NCBI GenBank assembly: GCA_024224155.1
Contig: JAAENP010000057.1
Span: forward strand, 1 to 51,419
DNA: 51,419 nucleotides
Origin: a bacterium
Lineage (GTDB): Bacteria > Acidobacteriota > Thermoanaerobaculia > Multivoradales > JAHEKO01
Direction: 5' to 3'
Below are positions 9,372 through 17,900 of this stretch, in pieces; position 1 is the first letter of the stretch, and each line of letters opens with the position of its first letter. The notes under the pieces are model-generated. The model made no database searches. It was not told the DNA's origin and worked only from the letters and a program-made list of their open reading frames with translations. The position numbers and the translations under genes are program-made.

Positions 9372-10595
9372 TTACAGCAGCCTCCGGCGGCGGATTTTGC
9401 GGCCGCGGATCGTGGTCTTGCGCTCGACGTACGGCTCGACCCCGGGCGCCGCGCAGCGCGGCAGCGGTCTGCCTAGTGCGCGCTCGATCATGGCGATCTC
9501 TTCCTTGTGCTTCCACGTCGCGATCGTCGATGCGATGCCCTCGGCGTCACCTCGCGCCGTCCGGCCCGCGCGGTGCACGTACTCCTCGACGTTCTCCGGA
9601 ATGCCGTAGTTGATGATGTGCTCGATTACCGGAATGTCGATTCCACGGGCTGCGACGTTGGTGGCAAGCAGGATCCGGTTCTTGCCCGAGCGCAGGCTGG
9701 CCAGGGCCTCGACGCGCTGACCTTGACTGCGGTCCGAGTGCATGCGGTCGACTCTGTGACCTTCCTGTTTGAGCTGCTTGTAGGCCCACTCGGCGTCGAC
9801 CTTGCGGCGCAGGAAGACGAGAGTGCTGCCCTGCTCCTGCTCCAGGAGGCCCATCAGGCATGCCCGCATGTTCTCGGGCTGCACCAGATAGAGGCGATGC
9901 TCGATGCCTTCGGCGGTGCGGCCGTCGGGGCGGAAGTCGACCTGCTCCGGCTCGCGCATGAAGCGCCGGGCGATTCGGTCGATCTGGGCCGGCATGGTGG
10001 CGGAGAACATCATGGTCTGACGCTGCGCCGGCAGGAGTTCGAGTACTCTCAGGATCTGGGGCAAGAACCCGAGATCCAGCATGTGGTCGGCTTCGTCCAG
10101 CACCAGGTACTCGACCCGGTCGATGTAGGCGGTGCGGCGCCCGACGTGATCGAGCAGACGCCCCGGCGTGGCCACGATGACGTCCGGCTTGGTCCTCAGC
10201 TTGCTGATCTGGGGGTCCATCCGGACACCGCCGATCAGACACACCGAGGTGAAGCCGGTGGTCGGCTCCAGGACGTCGAGAAAGGACTTGGTCTGCATGG
10301 CGATCTCGCGTGTCGGGCACAGCACCAGAGCCCGCGTGCCCCGGTTTGGCGCGAGACGCTCGACCATGGGAAGACAGAACGCCGCGGTCTTCCCGGAGCC
10401 CGTCTGCGCCAGCCCGATCAGGTCGGCGCCCTCGAGAGCACGCGGCAGAACTTCGGCTTGAATCGGCGTGGGATTGTAGAAGGCGATCTCGCGCAGGGCG
10501 TCGGTAAGCCGGAGGCTCAAGCCGAGATCGGAGAAGGACTTGTCGGCAGTGACAACGTTGTCTTGAGGTAATCCACCCGTGAACATCGCGGGCAT
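9372..10595 (-). CDS. DEAD-box ATP-dependent RNA helicase
   Basis: An RNA helicase of the RhlE/DeaD group, about 407 residues from the ATG at 10595 (a second ATG at 10586 is equally possible; neither has a clear ribosome binding site). Motifs in order: Q motif FYNPTPIQAEVLP, motif I AQTGSGKT, Ia PTREIA, GG, TPGRL, II DEAD, III SAT, IV STLVFLRRK, V TNVAARGID and VI HRAGRTARG. A basic tail (RGRKIRRRRLL) follows. Likely roles are ribosome assembly or mRNA turnover. The start lies 18 bases after the stop of the upstream lipoprotein hydrolase, so the two may share a transcript. Repeat copy A sits just beyond its 3' end. Confidence 0.92.
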   Translation of the reverse strand: MPAMFTGGLPQDNVVTADKSFSDLGLSLRLTDALREIAFYNPTPIQAEVLPRALEGADLIGLAQTGSGKTAAFCLPMVERLAPNRGTRALVLCPTREIAMQTKSFLDVLEPTTGFTSVCLIGGVRMDPQISKLRTKPDVIVATPGRLLDHVGRRTAYIDRVEYLVLDEADHMLDLGFLPQILRVLELLPAQRQTMMFSATMPAQIDRIARRFMREPEQVDFRPDGRTAEGIEHRLYLVQPENMRACLMGLLEQEQGSTLVFLRRKVDAEWAYKQLKQEGHRVDRMHSDRSQGQRVEALASLRSGKNRILLATNVAARGIDIPVIEHIINYGIPENVEEYVHRAGRTARGDAEGIASTIATWKHKEEIAMIERALGRPLPRCAAPGVEPYVERKTTIRGRKIRRRRLL

Positions 10596-10612
10596 TCTAG
10601 CGGAACGCCGGC

Positions 10613-11620
10613 TCAACGGGTTCGGGCCGGGTCCACTCCGGAAACGGCGGAGTCGACCTCGGCGAAAAACGGCAGAACTTCGGCGACCAGTTCGTCGGGC
10701 TTCTCCTCCATCGGAATATGCCCGCATTCGGTGATCTCGATGAAGCGCGCGTCGGGGAACCTGCCGATGGCCTTGCGGGCACCCTCGGATGGGATGAGCA
10801 CGTCATGCGAGCCCCAGATCGCGAGCGTGGGCTGTCCGAGGGTCTCGTAGCGAAGATCGTCGAACCTCTCATCCGAAGGGGCCGGAGCGGTGAGACCGAC
10901 GTAGGCCCGTGTCACCCCTTCGACTCGCACGCGCTCCAAGTAGGAGGCGATGAGCTCGTCGGTCACGGCCCGGTCGTCGTAGAAAGAACGCCGTAGCGAG
11001 CGGCGCACGAACGAAGGTCGGAGGAACGCGCGTACCAGTGGCGGAGCAAACGGTCGCCTGCCGAAGATGTGCCGGCGCTTGTCGCTGTACACGGGTACCG
11101 TGCTCCCTACCAGCACCATCGAGCGAACCTTGTCCGGCTCGAGATGAGCCAGGCTCATGACCAGACCGCCGCCATAGGAGTGCCCGACGAAGTGAGCCGA
11201 CGGCCAGCCGAAATGGTCAACCACGGCCGAGAGCACATCGACCTGGCCGGTGCGCGAGTAATGATTCTTGCCCTTGGGCCTCTCGGTGAGACCGAAGCCG
11301 ACCAGGTCGAGCGCAACGACCTGATGGCGCTCGGCGAGAGCCGGGAGAACGTGGCGCCAGGAGTAGCTGGAAGCACCGTAGCCGTGCACCAGGACGACGG
11401 GGCTCCCCGTGCCGGGTTCACCGAGGGTCTCGACGTAGATGCGGGCTCCTTCGACTTCGACGAAACTGCCGCTGCCCAGCCGTTCGACGAGGTCATCGTA
11501 GGCCGGCAGTGAAGCACAGGCACCCAGGGCAACAGCGGCAAGCAAAGCCGTGAGGGCAAGGTGCCAAGAGGCTGCAGCGTTTCTGAAGGCGGCTCGAGTC
11601 CAGGCCGGTCCTCGGTGCAT
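10613..11620 (-). CDS. Alpha/beta hydrolase, predicted lipoprotein
   Basis: A 335-residue alpha/beta-fold hydrolase. I place the start at the ATG at 11620 because it yields a clear export signal ending in the lipobox LGAC (residues about 26-29). The fold motifs are VLVHGYGASSYSW (oxyanion region), nucleophile Ser in GHSYGGG, Asp in IWGSHDVLIP and His in ECGHIPMEEKP. This is the arrangement of epoxide hydrolase / C-C hydrolase-like enzymes; substrate unknown. A helical cap lies between about residues 190 and 260. It is divergent from another alpha/beta hydrolase gene and upstream of the DEAD-box gene. Confidence 0.85.
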   Translation of the reverse strand: MHRGPAWTRAAFRNAAASWHLALTALLAAVALGACASLPAYDDLVERLGSGSFVEVEGARIYVETLGEPGTGSPVVLVHGYGASSYSWRHVLPALAERHQVVALDLVGFGLTERPKGKNHYSRTGQVDVLSAVVDHFGWPSAHFVGHSYGGGLVMSLAHLEPDKVRSMVLVGSTVPVYSDKRRHIFGRRPFAPPLVRAFLRPSFVRRSLRRSFYDDRAVTDELIASYLERVRVEGVTRAYVGLTAPAPSDERFDDLRYETLGQPTLAIWGSHDVLIPSEGARKAIGRFPDARFIEITECGHIPMEEKPDELVAEVLPFFAEVDSAVSGVDPARTR

Positions 11621-11712
11621 GAGGCGGATCCTGGCACATTTGGAGCAGGTTCGAGATGGGGGTATGGTTCGCGTCGAACGGCGTTGACAAGCGAGGGCCG
11701 AGTTCCACCGAG

Positions 11713-12495
11713 ATGGATAAGCTGCATCAGATTCCTGCGAACGGACAAGATGCCGAGCTGGTGGCTCGCGTCGGTTCCGGCGCAGAGGGTGCGACGACGA
11801 TCCTCTATCTTCACGGCTTCGGCTCCAGTCAAAACGGTGAGAAGGCCGAGTTCTTTCGCCAGCGAGCCGAAAGCGCCGGATTCGGATTCGTCTCGTTGGA
11901 TCTTCAGGGCCACGGGGTTTCCGGAGGCTCCATGCGCGGCCTGACGTTGAGTCGTTGTCTACGTGACGTCGAGCGAGCTCGCCGAGAGCTACCGTCACTT
12001 CGCCAGGAGGTGTCGCTGATCGGATCTTCGATGGGCGCCCTCGTGGCGCTCTGGCACGCGGCGCTCGCGCGATCTCCGGCTTCGGCGGCGGTGCGATCGC
12101 TCGCACTCATCGCGCCCGCTCTGGGCCTCGAGAGGACGCTCGCCGATGCGCTCGGGCCCAAAGGCATGGCGGACTGGCAGCGAGGCGGCGTTCTCGAGGT
12201 GACCAACGAGTTGGGCACTTTCGAGCTGGATTGGGAGTTCGTCGCCGATCTGGAGCGCTATCCGAGCTCGAGGCTCGCGTCGCTTCACACCACCCCGGCT
12301 TTGATCTTCCAGGGCAAGCTCGACGACCGGGTCTCTTGGCGAGAGGTGGCGGCGTTTGCGCAGGCCACTCCCGAGCTGACGCGGCTCGAGCTTCTCGAAG
12401 ACGGCGATCACCGGCTGATCGATCGCATGGATTGGATCTGGTCCGAGACGGCGCGGTTTCTGAACGCTGCAACCTCGCCCGCCTCTGCCACGTAG
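11713..12495 (+). CDS. Alpha/beta hydrolase, YqiA/serine aminopeptidase-like
   Basis: A cytoplasmic alpha/beta hydrolase of about 260 residues from the ATG at 11713; an upstream in-frame ATG (11656) would add 19 residues of unlikely sequence. It shows ILYLHGFGSSQNGEKAEFF, the short N-terminal pattern of YqiA-like esterases, then nucleophile Ser in GSSMGA, Asp in FQGKLDDRV and His in EDGDHRL. No signal peptide is visible. The natural ester is unknown. It is divergent from the lipoprotein hydrolase and is followed 20 bases later by a small lipoprotein gene on the same strand. Confidence 0.82.
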   Translation: MDKLHQIPANGQDAELVARVGSGAEGATTILYLHGFGSSQNGEKAEFFRQRAESAGFGFVSLDLQGHGVSGGSMRGLTLSRCLRDVERARRELPSLRQEVSLIGSSMGALVALWHAALARSPASAAVRSLALIAPALGLERTLADALGPKGMADWQRGGVLEVTNELGTFELDWEFVADLERYPSSRLASLHTTPALIFQGKLDDRVSWREVAAFAQATPELTRLELLEDGDHRLIDRMDWIWSETARFLNAATSPASAT

Positions 12496-12515
12496 AATAG
12501 AAGGCCGGAAGGCTG

Positions 12516-12854
12516 ATGAGGTTCAAGAGGCGAGTTTCGACCATGATTGCAGGCATTCTGCTGGTTCTGATGGCGATCGGCTGCGACGCTCCGGCAGACT
12601 CCGCGGGTGTCGCTACGATCGAGCAGACGTTCGTAGATGCGACTGTGGTCGAGTCGAGCGAGGCCGAGGATGCGGAGCAGGGGTTGGTTGCCGAGGAAGC
12701 CGCGTCGGCAGCGTCGTCAGAGAGCGCCTTCGGTGAAGTCGGCGAGGTCGACGATCCGTTCGCCGCGATCGGTCCGGCTTTCTCGGGATTAGGATTTCAA
12801 ACTCATAGCTCGGCTTGCGACCCGTTCGAAGACGAGTACGGAACCTGCCTGTGA
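12516..12854 (+). CDS. Small acidic lipoprotein, unknown function
   Basis: A 112-residue product with a convincing lipoprotein signal (MIAGILLVLMAIGC, lipobox AIGC at residues about 20-23), preceded by GGAAGG at the ribosome binding site. The mature part is very acidic and Ala/Ser/Glu-rich, with almost no predicted secondary structure, and ends in a short Cys pair (CDPFEDEYGTC). I do not recognise a family. It is 24 bases upstream of a secreted PDZ protein, so the two are probably co-transcribed envelope proteins. Confidence 0.6.
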   Translation: MRFKRRVSTMIAGILLVLMAIGCDAPADSAGVATIEQTFVDATVVESSEAEDAEQGLVAEEAASAASSESAFGEVGEVDDPFAAIGPAFSGLGFQTHSSACDPFEDEYGTCL

Positions 12855-12878
12855 TGGGTTCCGCTGGAGGCTGACACA

Positions 12879-13391
12879 ATGCGTACGACCCGAAAAATCA
12901 CTCCGTTCCTTCTCGCCGCGCTCGTTGTGGTGCCTGCCTGGGCCGGGGACGATGATCCCGACCACGAGAAGAAAAGATGTACGGCCGATGCGGGCGTCTG
13001 CGTTCGTGGAATGGTGGAGAAGCTCAGCCAGAAGGGCTGGATCGGAATCGAATGGAATGATGAGGATGAGATCCCTGTGCTGACGCAAGTCGTCGCGGGC
13101 AGTCCCGCGGAGGCGGCCGGGCTCAGCCGTGGCGACACGGTGCTGGCATTCAACGGGGTCAGCACTTCGGCGGGTGAAGAGGCCGTGTGGGCCGAAGCCA
13201 AGAAATCCCTGGTGCCCGGCAAGACCATCACTCTTACGATCGAGCGGGCCGGACAGAAGAAGGAGGTGGACGTGCACCTGGTTGCCCTACCGCGTCACGT
13301 CATGGCCCAGTGGATCGGGAATCACATGCTCGAGCACCACGTTGCCGAAAAGGACGAGGAACGGGAGGAAGCCGAGGCTCCTCGGCCCTGA
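12879..13391 (+). CDS. Secreted single-PDZ-domain protein
   Basis: A 170-residue exported protein. Residues 1-23 form a signal peptide ending in AWA. One PDZ domain follows at about residues 45-135, with GWIGIEWNDE as the first strand, TQVVAGSPAEAAGLSRGDTV as the binding-groove segment and ITLTIERAGQKKEVDVHL at the end. There is no protease domain, so it would act as a peptide-binding or adaptor module in the periplasm. The C-terminal tail is Glu/Ala-rich and probably disordered. GGAGG lies upstream of the ATG. It follows the small lipoprotein gene. Confidence 0.75.
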   Translation: MRTTRKITPFLLAALVVVPAWAGDDDPDHEKKRCTADAGVCVRGMVEKLSQKGWIGIEWNDEDEIPVLTQVVAGSPAEAAGLSRGDTVLAFNGVSTSAGEEAVWAEAKKSLVPGKTITLTIERAGQKKEVDVHLVALPRHVMAQWIGNHMLEHHVAEKDEEREEAEAPRP

Positions 13392-13460
13392 GCGCGATCC
13401 CTCGAAAGTAGCGGGTTGGCTACTCTGGGATGGCTGGCTCCGATTGAGTCGCGCCGGTGA

Positions 13461-13498
13461 GATCTCTCCGGGAGCGAAGAGAGGCTCCCTGCGAGATC
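13461..13498. other. Extended two-stem inverted repeat downstream of the PDZ gene
   Basis: GATCTC-TCC-GGGAGC-(8-base loop)-GCTCCC-TGC-GAGATC gives two 6-bp perfect stems separated by a 3x3 internal loop. It stands 70 bases past the PDZ stop and about 115 bases before the convergent ACT-domain gene. There is no T-tract on either side, so a simple intrinsic terminator is unlikely. It may protect the 3' end of a transcript. The rest of 13392-13613 holds nothing I can assign. Confidence 0.45.
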
Positions 13499-13613
13499 CA
13501 CGCGGCGCTCCCTTCAGCCGCGGATCGGCGGAGCCATTGCAGAGGCCGACCTCCGCTTGCCCTTGAGCGAAGCGAAAAGTGTCGACCGTCTCAACTACAG
13601 CGAAGAGAGCGCC

Positions 13614-14042
13614 TCAATCACCGCCCGAGCCCAGCCTGTTCACGTTGCGCTCTCGGTTCTCTCGTCGGATGCGGTGGCCGGCGGCTTCCAGACCGGCCGC
13701 CGCCGTGGCCAGCTTGTCCTCACGAACGAGCAGGTAGTCGGTGTCGAAGGTCGAGAAAACGAACACGCTGACACCGGCTCTACAAAGGGGCGCGGTGAGT
13801 GAGCTCAGAACCCCGACCTCGGCGAAATCGAGGGGTCCCGCTACTTCCAGACACTTCCAGGGGCCGTTGGAGCGCACCGAATCGGGGACCCTGTCTTCGT
13901 CGCACAGTACGGAAAGCTCGCTCGGAGTCCGGGCGATGCAGGTGATCTCGCCCTTGACCCAGTCCGGAACCGTCGCCTCGGGCTCGAGCCGAACGATCGC
14001 ATAGCGGCCGCGAAGCAGCTTCAGCTCGAGCGGCCGAGTCAT
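13614..14042 (-). CDS. ACT-domain protein (COG3603-like)
   Basis: A 142-residue protein whose best start is the ATG at 14042; that ATG overlaps the stop of the upstream membrane-protein gene (ATGA), indicating translational coupling. The sequence GRYAIVRLEPEATVPDW, then TPSELSVLCDEDRVP, CLEVAGPLDFAEVGVLSSLTAPL and GVSVFVFSTFDTDYLLVRED is characteristic of the tandem-ACT proteins grouped in COG3603. These bind small ligands such as amino acids; no ligand has been shown for this group that I can cite. Coupling to a glycosyltransferase-like gene is not explained. Confidence 0.8.
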   Translation of the reverse strand: MTRPLELKLLRGRYAIVRLEPEATVPDWVKGEITCIARTPSELSVLCDEDRVPDSVRSNGPWKCLEVAGPLDFAEVGVLSSLTAPLCRAGVSVFVFSTFDTDYLLVREDKLATAAAGLEAAGHRIRRENRERNVNRLGSGGD

Positions 14043-16159
14043 GGCAGTGGTACCGAGGGCTGCTGAGCTCGACGGCGGCCGATCCACGGCACTCCCAGAT
14101 CGGTCAGAGCGGCGACCTCGAATGAGCCTTCGCGCAGGAGCCAGTCACTCTCGGGCGTCGGCTGCCAGAGTCCCACGACCAAGCTGACCGAAGACGCTTC
14201 GAGGTGGGCGAGCCAGGCCTCCGGCTCGGCTCGGGCGTAGCGCTCGCGGGCGCTCAGCTCGAGCTCGTTGGGAACGGTCGATGTCGGGAGGTGCATCAGT
14301 CGGTTCTGAAGTCGCGAGCCCAAGAGCGGGTAGAAGAACTGGTTGTGTCCAACCTGGTCTCTGCCGACGGTCACGCCGATGCGTTTCTCCTCCGGTGTGT
14401 CGAGCATCTGCCAGAGCGATGCGGCGGTGGCGAAGGTCGGGTGTATGGGATGGGCATCGAAGGCACCGAGCCCCGGCGCCGTTTCCCGGTAGATCGGATA
14501 GCGAGCCCGTCCGCGAATGGTGTCCCAGGCGCTCAGAGACAAAACACCTGTCAGGACAAGCAGGCCCACGCGTGTGCGCGCGCGCAGGGTCCGAGCGGCG
14601 AAGGTCTGAAGCGCAAAGGTGGCCAGGGCGCAGACCACGACCACGCCGGCGATCTGAAGCGATGGCTCGACCATCGCTTCAGACCAGCCGATGGGGAAGA
14701 AGTGAAACGTCGCGGCCAGCAGTGACGCGCTCAGAGCGAGTCGAGCGCTCCATCCGGGCAGCAGCGTGGCGCACAGAGCGATCGGAGCGAAGGCCGGCAG
14801 GATATGCCGTCCGAGGACACCGATCCAGACCGTTCGGAGTGCGAGGTTGCCAGCCGACAGGACGAAGGGGATCGTGATGACGGCACCGGCGAGGCAGAGC
14901 AAAACGGGCAGGCGCCGATCACTCCGGTTCAGGGAAAGGCCGACGCCGAGGAGCGCGGCGGCGCCGAGAATGGCTCCCCCAACGCCGAAGTTCATATGCC
15001 CTTCGCCGGGGGCTCCCGACCAGAACAACCGCAAGAAACCCGGCCACCCGGCGCCGGTAAGAACCGCGGGTGAAAACACCTGTCCGGAAAACAGCTCCGC
15101 GAGCTCCTGGTGAAACGGGAGCCGAAGCAGGGGAGCCTTGATCGGGTAGAACGGCGATCCGGTCCGGATCCAGGTCCAGACATACCCGACACAGGGCAGC
15201 AAGAGGGCCGCGCCGAAAGATGGGTAGACGGTCCTGGCCAGTCGCCCGCGATGGCGCCAAGCGGTCGCGGCGATCGCTAGCATCACCGGAGCGGCAAGCA
15301 AGACGCTGCTCGTCTTGGTCGCGATAGCCAATCCCAAGGCGGCGAGGCCGAGAACGCCGTTGGCGGGTGCCGGATCTCTCAGGAACATCAGCGCGTGGGT
15401 GATCGCGAGCAGGATAAAGAGAACTACGAGGTTGTCGACATAGTTCGCGGTCATGAAAACGAGCACGGTGGGCAGAGCGGCGAGGGCCGCTCCTCCGAGC
15501 CAGGCAGTCCGGTTCGGCGCTCCGAGAAGCCGGGCCAGCCGCGCACCGGCGATCCCGACCGCCAGCCAGACGGCAAAACCGAAAACGCCGAGCAGCAAGT
15601 CGCCGCGAAAGGGCAGCATCACCCAAGCGAACAGGATCTCGCCGCCGGCGGGAAACCAGCGGTAGTAGGTCCAGGCGTCCGGGAAATCCGGCAGGGCGAG
15701 GGATCCGGACTGAATCCAAAACGCCGCCTTGGGCAGGTGCATGGTCATCGCGTCCCAGGCCATCGGCGGCGCCGCCATGCCCTTGATCAGGCGAGCCAGG
15801 GCAATACCGGCGACCGGCAGGGCGGCCCAGAGCCACGGGTCGCGCAGCTCGGGCCCGCGAAGAGAGACTCCGTTCAGGACCTGCCGCGGGGTCCTGCTCT
15901 TCGGCGCCAGAGCGGCTGCGGTCAGCCCGGTAATCAGCATTCCACCGGCGGCGATCCAGACTCGAAAGGCTCCCAGACCGGCGAGCAGGAAAAAGAACAC
16001 CACACTCAGCCAGCAGATCACCAGTGCGCCGTCGAGGGTTCGCTCGAGGGCGCCCCCGCGTCGAAGCGACCGGGTCGCCTGCAGCCACAGGGCTGCGGCG
16101 AGGCCGAGCGCCGCGAGCGCAACGACAGCCAGGAAGACGTCTAGTATCCGGTCGCTCAC
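14039..16159 (-). CDS. Polytopic membrane protein, GT39/GT-C-like glycosyltransferase candidate
   Basis: A 706-residue integral membrane protein starting with GTG at 16159. It has about 13 hydrophobic helices in residues 1-540 and a soluble C-terminal part. An early loop (PPMAWDAMTMHLPKAAFWIQ) contains the D-x-x-x-x-H-type pattern seen near the first periplasmic loop of GT-C/ArnT-like enzymes, where an acidic residue is catalytic. TKTSSVLLAAP and RHILPAFAPI also fit this class. The donor would be a polyprenyl-phosphate sugar, but neither donor nor acceptor can be inferred. Its stop overlaps the ACT gene start. Confidence 0.65.
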   Translation of the reverse strand: MSDRILDVFLAVVALAALGLAAALWLQATRSLRRGGALERTLDGALVICWLSVVFFFLLAGLGAFRVWIAAGGMLITGLTAAALAPKSRTPRQVLNGVSLRGPELRDPWLWAALPVAGIALARLIKGMAAPPMAWDAMTMHLPKAAFWIQSGSLALPDFPDAWTYYRWFPAGGEILFAWVMLPFRGDLLLGVFGFAVWLAVGIAGARLARLLGAPNRTAWLGGAALAALPTVLVFMTANYVDNLVVLFILLAITHALMFLRDPAPANGVLGLAALGLAIATKTSSVLLAAPVMLAIAATAWRHRGRLARTVYPSFGAALLLPCVGYVWTWIRTGSPFYPIKAPLLRLPFHQELAELFSGQVFSPAVLTGAGWPGFLRLFWSGAPGEGHMNFGVGGAILGAAALLGVGLSLNRSDRRLPVLLCLAGAVITIPFVLSAGNLALRTVWIGVLGRHILPAFAPIALCATLLPGWSARLALSASLLAATFHFFPIGWSEAMVEPSLQIAGVVVVCALATFALQTFAARTLRARTRVGLLVLTGVLSLSAWDTIRGRARYPIYRETAPGLGAFDAHPIHPTFATAASLWQMLDTPEEKRIGVTVGRDQVGHNQFFYPLLGSRLQNRLMHLPTSTVPNELELSARERYARAEPEAWLAHLEASSVSLVVGLWQPTPESDWLLREGSFEVAALTDLGVPWIGRRRAQQPSVPLP

Positions 16160-16293
16160 GGCTGATTCTTGGTCAACGGATGCGGCTCTCTGCGGAAACC
16201 GGTTGCGCCTGCCATCGGCGCTCTTCCATAATGATCGCCGGAGTTTAGCAGGGCCCGGCGGGCCCGACTTCGGGTCTCGAGGGCCCCTGTTCG

Positions 16294-17154
16294 ATGCGCC
16301 GAAGACTACTTTTCCTCTGCACTCACAACAGCGCGCGCTCTCAGATGGCGGAGGGGCTGTTGCGTCACGAGGCGGGCGATCGTTTCGAGACTCACAGCGC
16401 TGGAACGATTGCGACCACGGTTCGTCCAGAGGCGAGGACAGTCATGAGCGAGATCGGGATCGATCTCTCGGGCCAAGAATCGAAAACTCTGGATCGGTTC
16501 CTATACGAGCCATTCGACCTCGTGGTCACGGTCTGCGATCAGGCAAACGCTGCGTGTCCGGACTTTCCGAATGCCAGGGAGCGATTCCACTGGTCGATTC
16601 CGGATCCGGCGGGGATCCAAGGTTCCGAGGAGGAGAGACTGGCTGCGTTTCGCTCCGCCCGTCTCGACCTCGAGGGGCGCATTAGAGCCGAGATCCTCGA
16701 GCCGGCGGCCGGCACGGCACGGCTCGAGCACTACCGAAAACTCGAGCAGATGTACCTTTCGGCTCCCACCAACGCTCACTACCAACCGGGAATCGAGATC
16801 AGCCAGGCTGCGGCTCGAGTCACCATCGACGTCCGGTCCGAGTTTCACCACGCCGCCGGCGGCGTCCATGGCTCGGTCTACTTCAAGGCGCTTGACGATG
16901 CCTGCTTCTTCGCCGCCAACTCGGTGGTCGAAGACGTTTTCGTCCTCACGAGTCAGTTCAATATCCAATTGGTTCGACCGATCTCCGAGGGCCGCTTGAT
17001 CGCCGCCGGGCGGGTGCTGCACTCGGGCAGATCGTCCCAGATCGTTCGGGGTGAGCTCCACGACGAGTCGGGGAACCTGCTTGCCGTGGGCCAGGGAACT
17101 TTTATCAGAAGCGGTGACCGACTCACGTCCGAGATGGGATATCGATTACCGTGA
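16294..17154 (+). CDS. Fusion: thioredoxin-type arsenate reductase + hotdog (PaaI-like) thioesterase
   Basis: The 286-residue product has two domains. Residues 1-135 are an LMW-phosphatase-fold arsenate reductase: P-loop CTHNSARS (Cys9, Arg15), general-acid loop IPDPAG, and redox cysteines Cys81 and Cys88 in TVCDQANAACP. The 9/81/88 triad is that of thioredoxin-coupled ArsC (compare 10/82/89 in S. aureus ArsC). Residues about 145-280 are a 4HBT/PaaI-type hotdog domain with HHAAGGVHGSVYFKALDDAC, where acyl-CoA thioesterases carry the helix and catalytic acid, and SQFNIQLVRPISEGRL. The frame is continuous with no stop or slip between domains. The start is ATG with no clear ribosome binding site. 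It overlaps the next gene by four bases (GTGA). Confidence 0.85.
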   Translation: MRRRLLFLCTHNSARSQMAEGLLRHEAGDRFETHSAGTIATTVRPEARTVMSEIGIDLSGQESKTLDRFLYEPFDLVVTVCDQANAACPDFPNARERFHWSIPDPAGIQGSEEERLAAFRSARLDLEGRIRAEILEPAAGTARLEHYRKLEQMYLSAPTNAHYQPGIEISQAAARVTIDVRSEFHHAAGGVHGSVYFKALDDACFFAANSVVEDVFVLTSQFNIQLVRPISEGRLIAAGRVLHSGRSSQIVRGELHDESGNLLAVGQGTFIRSGDRLTSEMGYRLP

Positions 17155-17900
17155 AGCTCAGAATACTCACGTACAACATCCACCGGGCGATTGGCGTCGA
17201 TCGCTCGTTCCGACCTCAGAGAATCGCCGAGATTCTGGCTCACCATGATGCCGACCTGGTGCTCTTGCAGGAAGTCGACGACGGCGTTCCGAGATCCCGG
17301 AATATGGATCTGGCTCGCGAGCTGGCCGAGGAGCTCGGCTACCCGCATCGGGCGGTTGGTCACAATGTCAGTTTGCGCAAGGGCCGGTACGGCAATGCAA
17401 CCCTGTCGAGATACCCGATCGAGCGTGAGCGCAACATCGACCTGACCATCAGGCGTAAGAAGCGTCGCGGCTGCCAGCACACCACGCTTCGAGTCGAGAA
17501 GATCCGTGGGCATCCGCACAGGCTCGAGGTCTTCAACCTGCACCTCGGTCTTTCGGCAAGAGAGAGGCAGCAACAGATCGGCTTGCTGGCAAGCTCGAAA
17601 GAGTTCGCTGTCCTCGGTCACGACACGGCGTGCATCGTGGGCGGCGATTTCAATGATTGGCGATCGTTGCTCAGGCCGTTCTTCGTCGACGTCCTCGATT
17701 TTGACTGCGCCACCGAGGGTTTGACCCGTCGCGGCCGGAGCCCGATTCGTACCTATCCGTCGTTCTCGCCCCGGGGAGCACTGGACCGTCTCTACTTTCG
17801 TGGATCGATCAGGAGATTGATGGCCCGGAGATGTCGGCTCCGAGCCTCGAAAGTCGCGAGCGACCATCTACCGATCATCGCCGAGTTCGAGCTGCACTAG
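17151..17900 (+). CDS. Endonuclease/exonuclease/phosphatase (EEP) family hydrolase
   Basis: A 249-residue metal-dependent phosphodiesterase-fold protein starting with GTG at 17151 inside the previous stop. Motifs: LTYNIHRAIG (metal Asn), LLQEVDDG (metal Glu), NLHLGLS (His), VGGDFNDW (Asp, Asn) and ASDHLPIIAEFEL (catalytic Asp-His). All key residues are present. Relatives include nucleases, sphingomyelinase-like enzymes and phosphatidylinositol phosphatases, so the substrate remains open. Translational coupling to the ArsC-thioesterase fusion suggests a shared task, possibly lipid or acyl metabolism. The 3' end overlaps the convergent selenoprotein candidate by 26 bases. Confidence 0.85.
   Translation: MKLRILTYNIHRAIGVDRSFRPQRIAEILAHHDADLVLLQEVDDGVPRSRNMDLARELAEELGYPHRAVGHNVSLRKGRYGNATLSRYPIERERNIDLTIRRKKRRGCQHTTLRVEKIRGHPHRLEVFNLHLGLSARERQQQIGLLASSKEFAVLGHDTACIVGGDFNDWRSLLRPFFVDVLDFDCATEGLTRRGRSPIRTYPSFSPRGALDRLYFRGSIRRLMARRCRLRASKVASDHLPIIAEFELH

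Noticed and set aside
8932-9516. Open frames through repeat copy A (and the matching one in copy B) with similar peptides
   Set aside because: The two copies share peptide segments such as ARPSAARRYA only because the DNA is repeated; linkers shift frame and length, and no start or ribosome binding site is conserved.
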